Shown: one piece after another, positions 41,517-50,026 of the stretch | How positions within the stretch are numbered: the stretch's first letter is position 1 | Layout: every line of letters starts with the position of its first letter | DNA from: Rhodothalassiaceae bacterium | GTDB taxonomy: Bacteria; Pseudomonadota; Alphaproteobacteria; Sphingomonadales; Rhodothalassiaceae | Reading direction: 5' to 3' | DNA: 64,000 nt | Assembly: GCA_026004935.1 (NCBI GenBank) | Contig: BPKC01000001.1 | Coordinates: 2,703,381-2,767,380, forward strand | Made by a program: the position numbers and the translations under genes | Notes under the pieces: model-generated | The model's input: the letters and a program-made list of their open reading frames with translations, nothing else | The model's database searches: none | What the model was told of the DNA's origin: nothing

Positions 41517-42497
41517 TCAGCCGAGGCGCGCCGCAAGCTCGTCGGTCGCCTCCAGAAGCTCGTGGGTGATCGCCGGCTCGAAGGCGGAATGCCCCGCCAG
41601 CGTGACGATCCTGAGATCCGCCCGCGGCAGGGCGGCCTTGAGCTCATGCGCCGCCTCCGGCGGACAGATCGCGTCATAGCGGCCCTGGACGATGATGGCG
41701 GGAACCTCGGCGATCGCGCCCGCGTCCTCGAGGATCTGGTTCGGCCGCTCGAGGAAGGCGCGGTGGAAGAAGTAGTGGCATTCGATCCGTGCCAGCGCCA
41801 GCGCGAAGGCGTCGGATTGCGGGTCGTGGGTCTGGCGGCTGCCGGGCTCCAGCGTCACCGTGCTCGCCTCCCAGCGCGCCCAGCGGTGCGCGGCCTCGAG
41901 CCGCTTCTCATCGTCCGGGCCGGTGAGCAGGCGGTAGTAGGCCGCGATCACGTCGCCGCGCTCGGCCGGCGACAGGGGCGCGACGAAGCGGGCATAGGCC
42001 TCGGGGAAGATGCGGCTCGCCCCGTCCTGATAGAACCAGCGGATCTCGCGCGGACGGGCGAGGAAGACGCCGCGCAGGATCAGCCCCAGGACGCGCTCCG
42101 GGTGGCGTTCCGCATACAGCAGAGCGAGCGTGGAGCCCCAGGAACCGCCGAAGACGACCCAGCGGTCGATGCCGAGATGCGCCCGCAGCCGCTCGATGTC
42201 CGCGACGAGATGCCAGGTGGTGTTGGCGTGCAGCGCCGCATGGGGCGTGGAACGGCCGCAGCCGCGCTGGTCGAAGAGCACGATGCGGTAGCGCCGCGGG
42301 TCGAAGAAGCGGCGCTGGGCGGGCGCGGTGCCGCCGCCGGGGCCGCCATGCAGGAAGAGGACGGGAATGCCGTCTCGCCGGCCCGACCACTCCCAGTAGA
42401 TCCGGTGGCCGTCGCCGACGTCCAGCATGCCGGTCGCCTCCGGCGCGATCGCCGGATAGAGCTGGCGCAGACCCGTGCGGCCGTCTCCGCGTGACAT
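41517..42497 (-). CDS. pip: Proline iminopeptidase
   Basis: 326 residues, an alpha/beta hydrolase of peptidase family S33 that removes N-terminal proline. Key features are LFLHGGPGGGTAPAQRRFFD, LFDQRGCGRSTPH, nucleophile S119 in VFGGSWGSTLA, D275 in GRYDAICPP and H303 in LAGHSAFEP. It has no signal peptide, so it is cytosolic. It lies 52 bases upstream of the secreted hydrolase on the same strand. Confidence 0.94.
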   Translation of the reverse strand: MSRGDGRTGLRQLYPAIAPEATGMLDVGDGHRIYWEWSGRRDGIPVLFLHGGPGGGTAPAQRRFFDPRRYRIVLFDQRGCGRSTPHAALHANTTWHLVADIERLRAHLGIDRWVVFGGSWGSTLALLYAERHPERVLGLILRGVFLARPREIRWFYQDGASRIFPEAYARFVAPLSPAERGDVIAAYYRLLTGPDDEKRLEAAHRWARWEASTVTLEPGSRQTHDPQSDAFALALARIECHYFFHRAFLERPNQILEDAGAIAEVPAIIVQGRYDAICPPEAAHELKAALPRADLRIVTLAGHSAFEPAITHELLEATDELAARLG

Positions 42498-42591
42498 GGC
42501 TCCTCTTTCCGCGCGCGAAGGGACCGGTCGCCCCCCTTCGGATCAAGGCCGGTTCGCGCGGGAAAGTCAAGCACGGTGAGGCGCTTGATCG

Positions 42592-43125
42592 CTACCGCCC
42601 GGGGCGGGCGTCGACGATCTTCCAGGTCCCGTCCGGCTGCCGGCAGGCGGTGCCGTAGCCCGTCGCCTCCTCGCCGCCGACGTAGATCTTCTGGGTGAAC
42701 TCGCGGCAGTACTGGCCCTGCTCGTTCTGATAGGCGGGCTTCGGCTGGACCCATCCGTGATGGCCTGTGTCCGGATTCACCCATTCCGAGCGCTGGCCGG
42801 AGGGCGTGCGCTCCAGCGCCTCGTATTGCGCGCGCTCGAGAGCGAGGCGATCCGCGCGGTCGAGGGATTTGCCGATCTGGTTGCCGATCGCGGCGCCGAG
42901 AAACGTGCCGAGCGCCGCCCCGACCACCTTCGAATCGCCATGACCGCCGAGCTCCGCACCCAGCAGCCCGCCGAGCGCGCCGCCGATGATGGTGCCCGCC
43001 GCCTCCTTCTCGCCCTGACCGGTGCTCGTGCAGGCCGCAAGCGCCAGGACCGCGGCGGCGGCCACGGCGCGGCCCGGCCACTTCCGGTCGCGGATTGCAG
43101 CAGGAAAATCGAGGCCTCGTGCCAT
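42592..43125 (-). CDS. Glycine-zipper surface lipoprotein (17-kDa antigen-like)
   Basis: 177 residues. A lipoprotein signal ends in LALAAC. A glycine-zipper region follows (GTIIGGALGGLLGAELGGHG, ALGTFLGAAIGNQIGK), then DRLALERAQYEALERTPSGQ and a C-terminal domain with two cysteines (QYCREFTQ, GTACRQPDGTW). This is the layout of 17-kDa surface antigen family lipoproteins. ATG 43125 has GGGAG 9 bases upstream. The spacer 43126-43305 holds nothing I can call. Confidence 0.87.
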   Translation of the reverse strand: MARGLDFPAAIRDRKWPGRAVAAAAVLALAACTSTGQGEKEAAGTIIGGALGGLLGAELGGHGDSKVVGAALGTFLGAAIGNQIGKSLDRADRLALERAQYEALERTPSGQRSEWVNPDTGHHGWVQPKPAYQNEQGQYCREFTQKIYVGGEEATGYGTACRQPDGTWKIVDARPGR

Positions 43126-43305
43126 CTCGCGTTCTCCCTTGCTTCCTTCGTCGGGCACGCAGGGGGTCGCCCCATCGGCCCGCTGTCCGTCTCCTCAACG
43201 CACGCAAGAGGCGGCGGTTCAATTCCGCCCGTTCCCGTCAGAGTTAGAGATGGGATCTGCCCTGCGCCCGCTTAATCGCCGCTGAACATGATGCACCGGC
43301 GCCGT

Positions 43306-44712
43306 TCAGGCGGCGGGCGGGGCGGCCGGAAGCTGAAGGCGCACCCTGAGCCCGCCCAGCGGCGAATCCTCGAGAGCCACCGAGCCGCCGTAGAGGCGGA
43401 CGATGTCCATCACGATCGCAAGCCCCAGACCCGAGCCGGGCTGCGATTCATCGAGTCTGAGGCCGCGGCGGAAGAGGTCCTGGCGGCGCTCGGCGGGCAC
43501 GCCGGGCCCGTCGTCGTCGACGGTGATCTCGATCCGCGCGCCGCCGGCGGCATCCGGCAGGGCGCGCGCGGCGACCGCGACGCGCCGCCGCGCCCATTTG
43601 CACGCATTGTCGAGCAGGTTGCCGACGATCTCCTCGAGATCCTGGCGGCTGCCGCGGAACACGAGGCCGGCGGGCACGTCGAAACGGATCTCGGCGCCGC
43701 GCGCGGCGTGGATCTTGTGCATCACGCGCACGAGACGCGCCACCGTCTCGGCGACGGGGCTGCGCGCGCGGCTCAAGGGGCCCGCGCCACCGGCCCGGGC
43801 CCGCTTCAGATGATGGTCGATGTGGCGCTGCATGATCGCGATCTGCTCGCCGACGAGCCGCGCCAGCTCGCCGTCCGCGCGCCCGGCGGCATTGGCGAGC
43901 ACGCTCAGCGGCGTTTTCAGCGCGTGCGCGAGATTGCCGGCATGGCGGCGCGCGCGCTCGACGAGCTCCTCGTTCTGGGCGATGAGGGCGTTGAGCTCGC
44001 GCACGAGCTCCCCGAACTCCACGGGAAAGCGCCCGGTGATGCGCTCGGCCGCGCCCGCGCGCACCCGCTGCAGAGCCCGCCGCACGGCTCTCAGCGGCCG
44101 CAGCGCGATCAGAAGCTGGACCGCGATCGCGGCCGTGAGCGCGAGCCCGAATCCCGCCATCGACAGCAGCACGAGGCGGCGGAAGGAGGCGATGTCGGCG
44201 CGCATCTCCCGGGTGTCGGCGGCGACCATGAAGCGGAAGGTGACGTCCGCACCCGGCAGCTCGACGTCCTGGACGGCGATCTCGAGCGGCTCGCCCGCCG
44301 GGCCTTCCGCCTCGCGCAGCGTCGCCTCGCGCGCGGGCGCGTCCCAGTCGGGATCGAGCGCATGGTCCCACAGCGAGCGCGAGCGGAACGCCGGCTGGTC
44401 CGGCGCCGAGATCTGCCAGTAGCGCCCTGAATAGGGTTCGGCATAGCGCGGATCCTCGAGCGCGCGCGAAAACCGGATCTGGCCGAGCTCGTCGACTTCC
44501 GCCGCGCCGATCAGCGCATCGAGGCGGCGCATCAGGTCCGCCTCGAACTTCTTTTGTACATAGTCGGCGAAGGCGAAGGTGAGCACGAAGCCGCCGGCGA
44601 GAAGGGTCGCGACCACCCACAGAAGCGAGGACAGGAACAGGCGGCGGATGAGCGTGCCGCGAACCTCGACATCCGCGGCCGCGGCGGGCGGATCGGGCCG
44701 GTGCGCGTTCAT
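43306..44712 (-). CDS. Sensor histidine kinase (PhoQ-like)
   Basis: 468 residues: a membrane helix near 27-49, a periplasmic sensor of about 130 residues, a second helix near 180-204, HAMP, then the H-box GNLAHALKTPLSVL (H263), N-box NLLDNACKWA, and VDDDGPGVP with GSGLGLAIVMDIV. The periplasmic domain size and the order PepSY-regulator-kinase suggest an envelope or cation signal. The start overlaps the regulator stop by 4 bases. Confidence 0.93.
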   Translation of the reverse strand: MNAHRPDPPAAAADVEVRGTLIRRLFLSSLLWVVATLLAGGFVLTFAFADYVQKKFEADLMRRLDALIGAAEVDELGQIRFSRALEDPRYAEPYSGRYWQISAPDQPAFRSRSLWDHALDPDWDAPAREATLREAEGPAGEPLEIAVQDVELPGADVTFRFMVAADTREMRADIASFRRLVLLSMAGFGLALTAAIAVQLLIALRPLRAVRRALQRVRAGAAERITGRFPVEFGELVRELNALIAQNEELVERARRHAGNLAHALKTPLSVLANAAGRADGELARLVGEQIAIMQRHIDHHLKRARAGGAGPLSRARSPVAETVARLVRVMHKIHAARGAEIRFDVPAGLVFRGSRQDLEEIVGNLLDNACKWARRRVAVAARALPDAAGGARIEITVDDDGPGVPAERRQDLFRRGLRLDESQPGSGLGLAIVMDIVRLYGGSVALEDSPLGGLRVRLQLPAAPPAA

Positions 44713-45407
44713 CCGCCGCCGGCCGCCCGCGGGGCGGGCCCGTCGCCACCCGGTTCCTCGAGCCGGTAGCCGAGGCCGCGGATGGTGCGGATCACCGGCA
44801 CGCCGAGCTTCTTTCTGATGCGGTTGATGAAGACTTCGATGGTGTTGGAGTCGCGGTCGAAGTCCTGGTCGTAGATGTGCTCGGTCAGCTCGGTGCGCGA
44901 GACGACCTTGCCCGGATGGTGCATCAGGTAGCTGAGCAGCTTGAACTCCTGCGCCGTCAGCCGCACCGGCTGGCCGTCGACCGTGACCTCGGCCCTGCGG
45001 GGGTCGAGCCGGACCGGCCCGCAGCTCAGCACCGGGTCCGCATGCCCGCTCGCCCGCCGGATGAGCGCCCGAAGCCGCGCAAGCAGCTCGGCGAGCGCGA
45101 AGGGCTTGGTGAGATAGTCGTCCGCCCCCGCATCCAGCCCGTCGACCTTGTCGGACCAGGAATCGCGGGCCGTGAGGATGAGAACGGGAGTCGCGATCCC
45201 CTTCGCGCGCCAGGCCTTGAGCACGCTCACCCCGTCGATGACGGGCAGCCCCAGATCCAGGACGATGGCGTCATAGGGCTCGGTCTCGCCCAGAAACTGC
45301 GCCTCCTCGCCGTCGGGAGCCACGTCGACGGCATAGCCCGCCTCGGTGAGTGCCTGGCGCAGCTGCCCGGCGAGCGCCGCATCGTCCTCGGCCACCAGCA
45401 CCCGCAT
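44709..45407 (-). CDS. OmpR-family response regulator
   Basis: 232 residues. The receiver domain has VAEDDA, phosphoacceptor D51 in AIVLDLGLP and KPFA. The winged-helix C-terminal domain ends NTIEVFINRIRKKLG with IRTIRGLGYRLEEPG. It is PhoP-like in sequence and pairs with the overlapping kinase. ATG 45407 starts at the conserved first strand. It lies 40 bases after the PepSY gene. Confidence 0.95.
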   Translation of the reverse strand: MRVLVAEDDAALAGQLRQALTEAGYAVDVAPDGEEAQFLGETEPYDAIVLDLGLPVIDGVSVLKAWRAKGIATPVLILTARDSWSDKVDGLDAGADDYLTKPFALAELLARLRALIRRASGHADPVLSCGPVRLDPRRAEVTVDGQPVRLTAQEFKLLSYLMHHPGKVVSRTELTEHIYDQDFDRDSNTIEVFINRIRKKLGVPVIRTIRGLGYRLEEPGGDGPAPRAAGGG

Positions 45408-45447
45408 CGCCGCTCTTCCTCCTCCCGCGCCGCTTCCCGCCGGACGC

Positions 45448-45813
45448 TCACGGGCGCCGCACCGCGATGATCCGGCCGCTGTGGGCATCGACCATCACGA
45501 CCGCCACCTTCCCGTCCGCGCGCAGGATCTTCAGGCGGTAGACGTAGCGTCCCTTGTCGCGCCGGCGCAGATCCTGGTCGACGATCCGTCCCGGCACCGC
45601 CTTGAGCGCGCGCCGGCGGATCTCGCCGTAGTCGAGAATGCGTCCCGCCTCGCGGGCGCGCCGCGCCTCCTCCTGATCCTGGCGCTGGGCGGGCGCGGAA
45701 GGCGCCGGCAGCAGCGCGGCGGCGGTGACGACCGCGAGCGCCACCGCCCGGCCCAGCACCGTCCTTCCCGATCCGGCCGCTCGACGCCCGCCGGCGCCCC
45801 GGGTCCATGCCAT
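45448..45813 (-). CDS. PepSY-domain periplasmic protein
   Basis: 121 residues. An N-terminal signal (LAVVTAAALLPAPSAPAQA-like segment) precedes a single PepSY domain: ILDYGEIRRRALKAVPGRIV and VYRLKILRADGKVAVVMVDA with HSGRIIAV. Small PepSY proteins often sit in front of PhoP/PhoQ-like pairs, and inhibition or modulation of a periplasmic partner is proposed. It is the first gene of the PepSY-regulator-kinase operon. Confidence 0.87.
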   Translation of the reverse strand: MAWTRGAGGRRAAGSGRTVLGRAVALAVVTAAALLPAPSAPAQRQDQEEARRAREAGRILDYGEIRRRALKAVPGRIVDQDLRRRDKGRYVYRLKILRADGKVAVVMVDAHSGRIIAVRRP

Positions 45814-45949
45814 GTCGTGCCGTCCCGTCCGCCGGCGCCGGCAGCGGGCGCAAGCCCGCGCCCGGTGCCGCACCGGCCTTCTCGTCATCCGGATTCCGCC
45901 CGAATTCTTCTCAGATGCGCCGTGAATGGTCAATGAACCGCGGCCGCCT

Positions 45950-45963
45950 TTGATCCTGATCAA
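45950..45963. promoter_or_regulatory. FNR/FixK-type box TTGAT-N4-ATCAA
   Basis: TTGATCCTGATCAA is a perfect anaerobox. It lies 97 bases before the universal stress gene start and 137 bases before the PepSY start on the other strand. Oxygen-responsive control of the stress gene is the likeliest meaning. Confidence 0.8.
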
Positions 45964-46059
45964 GGACGAGGCACGCTTGACGCACCAGCATCCGCACGCG
46001 ACGATGGCGGCTCCGCCCCGCCGGCGGCGGGGCGGGCGGGTGCGAGGAGGAAGCGGCCG

Positions 46060-46941
46060 ATGCGCACGATCTATGTTCCCGTGACCCATCCGGACGATCT
46101 CGAGGACTGCCTCGACCAGGCGATCCCCCTGGTGCAGGCCTTCTGCGGCCATCTCGCCGTGGAATTTCTGCGGCCCGATCCGCGCGCCAGCATCCCCTTC
46201 GTCGGCGAGGGGCTGACGGCGGATGTCATCCAGGACCTCGTGGAGGCGGCCGAACGCGAGGGCCGGGCGCGTGCGGACCAGGCGCTCGCCGTCTTCCGCG
46301 CGCGCATGGAGGAGGCGGAAATCGCCGTCGTCGGCGACGAGGTGATCCACGACCTGCCCACCGCCGCCTTCTCGCAGGCGGTGGGGCTGATCGCCGAGCG
46401 GGTGGGAAGACTGGCGCGCGTGCATGACCTGAGCGTCGTGCCGCGTCCGGCAGGCGACCACCGGCCCGAGGCGGGCGAGCTGTTCAACGAGACGCTCTTC
46501 CGTTCCGGGCGCCCCGTGCTGCTCGCGCCGCCGGACGGCGGCAAGAGGGCGCACGTGGGCGCCGAAGGCGTGCCCTGGGCGCATGTGGTCATCGGCTGGA
46601 ACGGCCGCGCGGAGGCGGCGCGGGCGGTGGCGGACGCGCTGCCGATCCTCGCCCGGGCCGCCGCGGTCGAGATCGTGACCGTGGGCGACGAGCACCCCGA
46701 GCGCCCGGGCGCGGCATTGCTCGCCCGCCATCTCGCCCATCACGGCATCCGCGCCGAGGTGGTGCGGATCGACGGCCCGGGCGGGGTCGGCGAGGCGCTG
46801 CTGCGGCATGCGGGGGAGGCGGGTGCGGATCTCATCGTGCTCGGCGCCTATTCCCACAGCCGCTGGCGGGAGATGATCGTGGGCGGCGTCACGCGCCACG
46901 TCATCCATCACAGCCCGGTCGCCCTGTTCATGAGCCATTGA
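46060..46941 (+). CDS. Universal stress protein (tandem UspA domains)
   Basis: 293 residues with two UspA-like halves. The second is clearest: AHVVIGWNGRAEAARAVADA, DLIVLGAYSHSRWREMIVGG and VTRHVIHHSPVALFMSH, with the G-x2-G-x9-G-S/T type nucleotide loop modified. The first half (MRTIYVPVTHPDDLED) is more divergent. Proteins of this kind are commonly induced by low oxygen in alphaproteobacteria, which fits the FNR-type box upstream. Confidence 0.9.
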   Translation: MRTIYVPVTHPDDLEDCLDQAIPLVQAFCGHLAVEFLRPDPRASIPFVGEGLTADVIQDLVEAAEREGRARADQALAVFRARMEEAEIAVVGDEVIHDLPTAAFSQAVGLIAERVGRLARVHDLSVVPRPAGDHRPEAGELFNETLFRSGRPVLLAPPDGGKRAHVGAEGVPWAHVVIGWNGRAEAARAVADALPILARAAAVEIVTVGDEHPERPGAALLARHLAHHGIRAEVVRIDGPGGVGEALLRHAGEAGADLIVLGAYSHSRWREMIVGGVTRHVIHHSPVALFMSH

Positions 46942-46953
46942 GAGCCGTCTCGC

Positions 46954-48099
46954 ATGCGGCCGGCCGGGCGAAAAGGGAGGGGCGGGACGGGCTGCGGACG
47001 GGGGCGCGGCCGCCGCCTTCTTCGTGCGGGCTGCGCCGTGGTCGCCGCGATCCTGGCGGCGGGCGGGGCCGCGGCGGCATCGCCGCTGCCCGATCTTCCC
47101 GAGCCGCTCGCCAACAACGCCGTCGCGGCGGTCTGCCACGGCGGTCATCGCCTCGTGCTGTCTGTCCACGGGCTGGGAGCGGGCCGCAGCTACAAGGACA
47201 TCACGCCGCGCGTGCTGCTTCTCGATCTCGATGCCGAAAGTTCGCGCTGGATGCGGCTTGCCGATGCGCCCATGACGCCCCCAAGACTGGCCGCGAGCGC
47301 GGTGGCGCTCGGCGGCGCGATCCATGTCTTCGGCGGCTATTCGGTGGCCGGAGACGGCGCGGAGACCACCCACCGGGACCACTGGCGATTCGATCCGGCC
47401 ACGGGCCGCTGGCGGCGCATGGCGGACATGCCGGTCGCGGTCGACGACAGCGTCGCTCTCGCCTGGCGCGGCCGCTGGGTCTATCTCGTCTCGGGCTGGC
47501 ATCAGGACGACAACACCGCCGCCGTCCAGCTCTATGACGCCGCCCGCGACAGCTGGACGCGCCTCGCCGACTTTCCGGGCACGCCCGTCTTCGGCCATGC
47601 CGGCGGGCTCGCGCAGGGGCGCATCGTCGTCATCGACGGCGTCGCCGTCACGGGGCGCGACGAGCGGGGGCGGCGGCGTTTCCGCCTCATCTCCCAGGCC
47701 TGGGAGGGCGTGATCGACCCGCATGATCCCGCCCGGGTCACCTGGCGGCGCCTGCCGGACCACCCGGGCCCGCCCGTCTACCGGGCGGCGGCCGCCGGAA
47801 GCGAATCGGCCGGGCTCGTCATCTTCGCCGGCGGCGGCCTTGCGGCCTACAACTACGACGGCATCGCCTACGCGGGCGGGCCGGTGGCGCCGTCCGCGCG
47901 GATCTTCGCCTACGACGCCGGCCGCGGGGCGTGGATCACGCTCGGCAGGCTGGAGCGGGCGAGCATGGACCACCGGGGTCTCGTTCTCGCCGGTTCGCGG
48001 GCGATCGTCATCGGCGGCATGCATGCGGGGCCGCAGGTGAGCAGGGCCGTCGCCGCCATCGATCTCGGCCGCCCCCTTGCGGCGCCCTGCCCGCGCTGA
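46954..48099 (+). CDS. Exported kelch-repeat protein
   Basis: 381 residues. A basic N-terminus and signal peptide (AVVAAILAAGGAAAA) precede kelch beta-propeller blades: IHVFGGYSVAGDG, WRRMADMPVAVDDS, VYLVSGWHQDDN, WTRLADFPGTPVFGHA, LVIFAGGGLAAYNYDG and AIVIGGMHAGP. It resembles periplasmic sialate epimerase-type kelch proteins in form, but no enzymatic role can be assigned. Its last codons and stop are repeated at 51632-51650, at the right edge of the RiPP insert. Confidence 0.88.
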   Translation: MRPAGRKGRGGTGCGRGRGRRLLRAGCAVVAAILAAGGAAAASPLPDLPEPLANNAVAAVCHGGHRLVLSVHGLGAGRSYKDITPRVLLLDLDAESSRWMRLADAPMTPPRLAASAVALGGAIHVFGGYSVAGDGAETTHRDHWRFDPATGRWRRMADMPVAVDDSVALAWRGRWVYLVSGWHQDDNTAAVQLYDAARDSWTRLADFPGTPVFGHAGGLAQGRIVVIDGVAVTGRDERGRRRFRLISQAWEGVIDPHDPARVTWRRLPDHPGPPVYRAAAAGSESAGLVIFAGGGLAAYNYDGIAYAGGPVAPSARIFAYDAGRGAWITLGRLERASMDHRGLVLAGSRAIVIGGMHAGPQVSRAVAAIDLGRPLAAPCPR

Positions 48100-48852
48100 C
48101 CGCCGCCTTTGCCTTCGCCTCACCCGGCGGCTCGACCCGGGGGTCCAGCCGACGGCCGAGATGCCCTCCGGCGTCGGGGCGGGCGCGCAGGCCTCTTGGG
48201 TTCGCCGGTCGAGCCGGCGAACGACGATTCGGTGATCAGTCGTCAGTTGTCAGTCATCAGCCATCGGAACGGGGAGCGGCAGCGGCGCGTGCATGCGTAC
48301 CCCTCGCCACCTGCCGGCACTTTCTCCTCGTCACTCATCGGCCTGAAAGGCGGGGCCACTTTTTCCCTCGTCACCCGCCGGCTTGACCGGCGGGTCCAGC
48401 CGACGGCCGAGATGACCTCCGGCGCCGGAGCCGGCACGCAGGCCTCATGGGTTCGCCGGTCAAGCCGGCGAACGACGCTTCAGTGATCAGTCATCAGGGA
48501 TCAGTCATCAGCGCTCGGAACGGCCGGCGCCACCCGGCTCTCCTCTTCGCGTCACCCGCCGGCTCGTCCGGCGGGTCCGGCGGACGCGTCAGACGAAGAC
48601 GACATCGGGCGGCAGGGCCGATCGGTCGCCGAGGGTCTACCGCTCCAGCAGGCGGCGGGCGATGACGTCGGCCTGGATCTCGGCCGCGCCCTCGAAGATG
48701 TTGAGGATGCGCGCATCCACCAGCACGCGGCTGATCGGGTATTCGAGCGCATAGCCGTTGCCGCCGTGGATCTGCAGCGCATTGTCCGCCGCCGACCAGG
48801 CGACGCGCGCCGCCAGCAGCTTCGCCATCCCGGCCTCGAGATCACAGCGCCG
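48080..48852. repeat. Long direct repeat, left copy (kelch end to mcd end)
   Basis: It covers the last codons of the kelch gene, the REP-like spacer and the final 216 bases of an mcd-like frame. The right copy is 51631-52495. The copies differ by a 106-base extra piece in the right copy, a 14-base extra GATCAGTCATCAG-type unit in the left copy, and several substitutions. They bracket the RiPP insert. Apart from the kelch end and the mcd fragment, 48100-48636 holds only palindromic repeats. Confidence 0.9.
48637..48852 (-). pseudogene. Truncated 3' fragment of the mcd acyl-CoA dehydrogenase gene
   Basis: The frame encodes the last residues of the acyl-CoA dehydrogenase ([20 protein letters not shown] to [13 protein letters not shown]) and is the same as 52280-52495, ending with the same stop. 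It breaks off at 48852, where the A+T-rich insert begins. It has no start of its own and is a by-product of the duplication. Confidence 0.9.
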
Positions 48853-48858
48853 CGAAAG

Positions 48859-49989
48859 TCAATCAGGGCGTGTGGCATGAGAACGCGCTTTTCGAGCGGC
48901 GTAGGCGGCACATTCTTCTTGGGGAGTAGGAAGGCCGTTTTCTTTCCAGAAGGCTTCCGCCTTTTCGGGATTGAGAATAGGGGGAACGGCTTTGAAACGG
49001 CCATCGCGACACGTGCCATATGAGCCGTAAATTTGCCGGCCACCACCAAAATTAATGGCATAAGCATCCTCAAGCCCCGCAAAACTAAGAGGATGGATCC
49101 GTTTTCTTACATAAGCTTCATGAAAGGCTTCCCTGATCCTTTCCATAGCCGCCCGTGTTCCCGTGTGTCGAGTGATGACCGAGAGAGGGCCATCAATAGG
49201 ACCATGCGGGTTGGGCGTGAATATGTCGTATTCACCATCAATCAGCTCAACCAATCGCCGCGTGTTATCCTTTTCCAGATAACAGCTTATTGCAAACAGA
49301 AACATGAAAGCTCCACTTTGCTTGGAACCTTTGATATCATTACCTTGCCGGCGAATTGCCATCAGCATTTTTCTAAGTAGCTGATCCAACGCTGCCCGGA
49401 CAAATAATTCATCAGAAGGGGTCTTGACTTCAGCGGAAAAACCGGGCTCCCCGTCAAACGTGAAGATGCGCATGACTGAGGGAAAATCCTCCGAGAGACG
49501 TTGCATCAGATAGGGCCGGATCTCCTCTGCGAGTTGTCGTCGATCAGATGCCGTCCAGTGTAACCGCTCGAAGGCTTCCCGATAGGCAGACATCATGGCC
49601 GAAAGCACTTCTTTGTCCGGGGCGGTTCGGCGGCACGCCCGCCGCCCCACTTTCGCCAATCGGCGAATGCTCGGAGCACCTGATGAAGGATAGGACCGCA
49701 GGCTGCGGGACTCTTCCGGTGGAAGGGGGGAAAACTGCCGTATCGCGCTATCCATCAGAGCATCTACAAATCTTCCTGCCGACCAGGGTACCTGATGAGC
49801 ATCGGATTCCTGGCTTCTCACGGAATGTGCCACCATTACACCCAGAAAAATGGTGATGAACGCTAGTCGTGTCATTCGTATCAGTCCGATTGCTCTTACC
49901 AGAACTCCTTGTGCACGATTGCAAACTTTATTGATCTTGACAACCAAATATTTTCCAGTGGAACATATGTACAGTTCGCTCATATCCAT
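48859..49989 (-). CDS. Unknown exported or membrane-anchored protein of the RiPP cluster
   Basis: 376 residues from ATG 49989, which has AAAGGAG 6 bases upstream; ATG 49875 would start directly at a signal-like helix (MTRLAFITIFLGVMVAHSVR). After the helix the protein is soluble and mostly helical. Recognisable landmarks are a charged central part (SDELFVRAALDQLLRKMLMA) and a C-terminal segment INFGGGRQIYGSYGTCRDGR with PPILNPEKAEAFW. I do not recognise the family. Its place after a graspetide ligase suggests export, processing or self-protection (inference). It stops 7 bases from the left edge of the insert. Confidence 0.7.
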   Translation of the reverse strand: MDMSELYICSTGKYLVVKINKVCNRAQGVLVRAIGLIRMTRLAFITIFLGVMVAHSVRSQESDAHQVPWSAGRFVDALMDSAIRQFSPLPPEESRSLRSYPSSGAPSIRRLAKVGRRACRRTAPDKEVLSAMMSAYREAFERLHWTASDRRQLAEEIRPYLMQRLSEDFPSVMRIFTFDGEPGFSAEVKTPSDELFVRAALDQLLRKMLMAIRRQGNDIKGSKQSGAFMFLFAISCYLEKDNTRRLVELIDGEYDIFTPNPHGPIDGPLSVITRHTGTRAAMERIREAFHEAYVRKRIHPLSFAGLEDAYAINFGGGRQIYGSYGTCRDGRFKAVPPILNPEKAEAFWKENGLPTPQEECAAYAARKARSHATRPD

Positions 49990-50026
49990 GATTGGCTCCT
50001 TTATTCCCGAGTTCCACAAATTAACA

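Noticed and set aside
43213-43229. A tRNA T-arm-like hairpin GGCGG-TTCAATT-CCGCC
   Set aside because: No matching acceptor 5' strand, D-arm or anticodon arm could be found on either side, and no CCA follows, so it is not a tRNA gene. An old tRNA fragment cannot be excluded.
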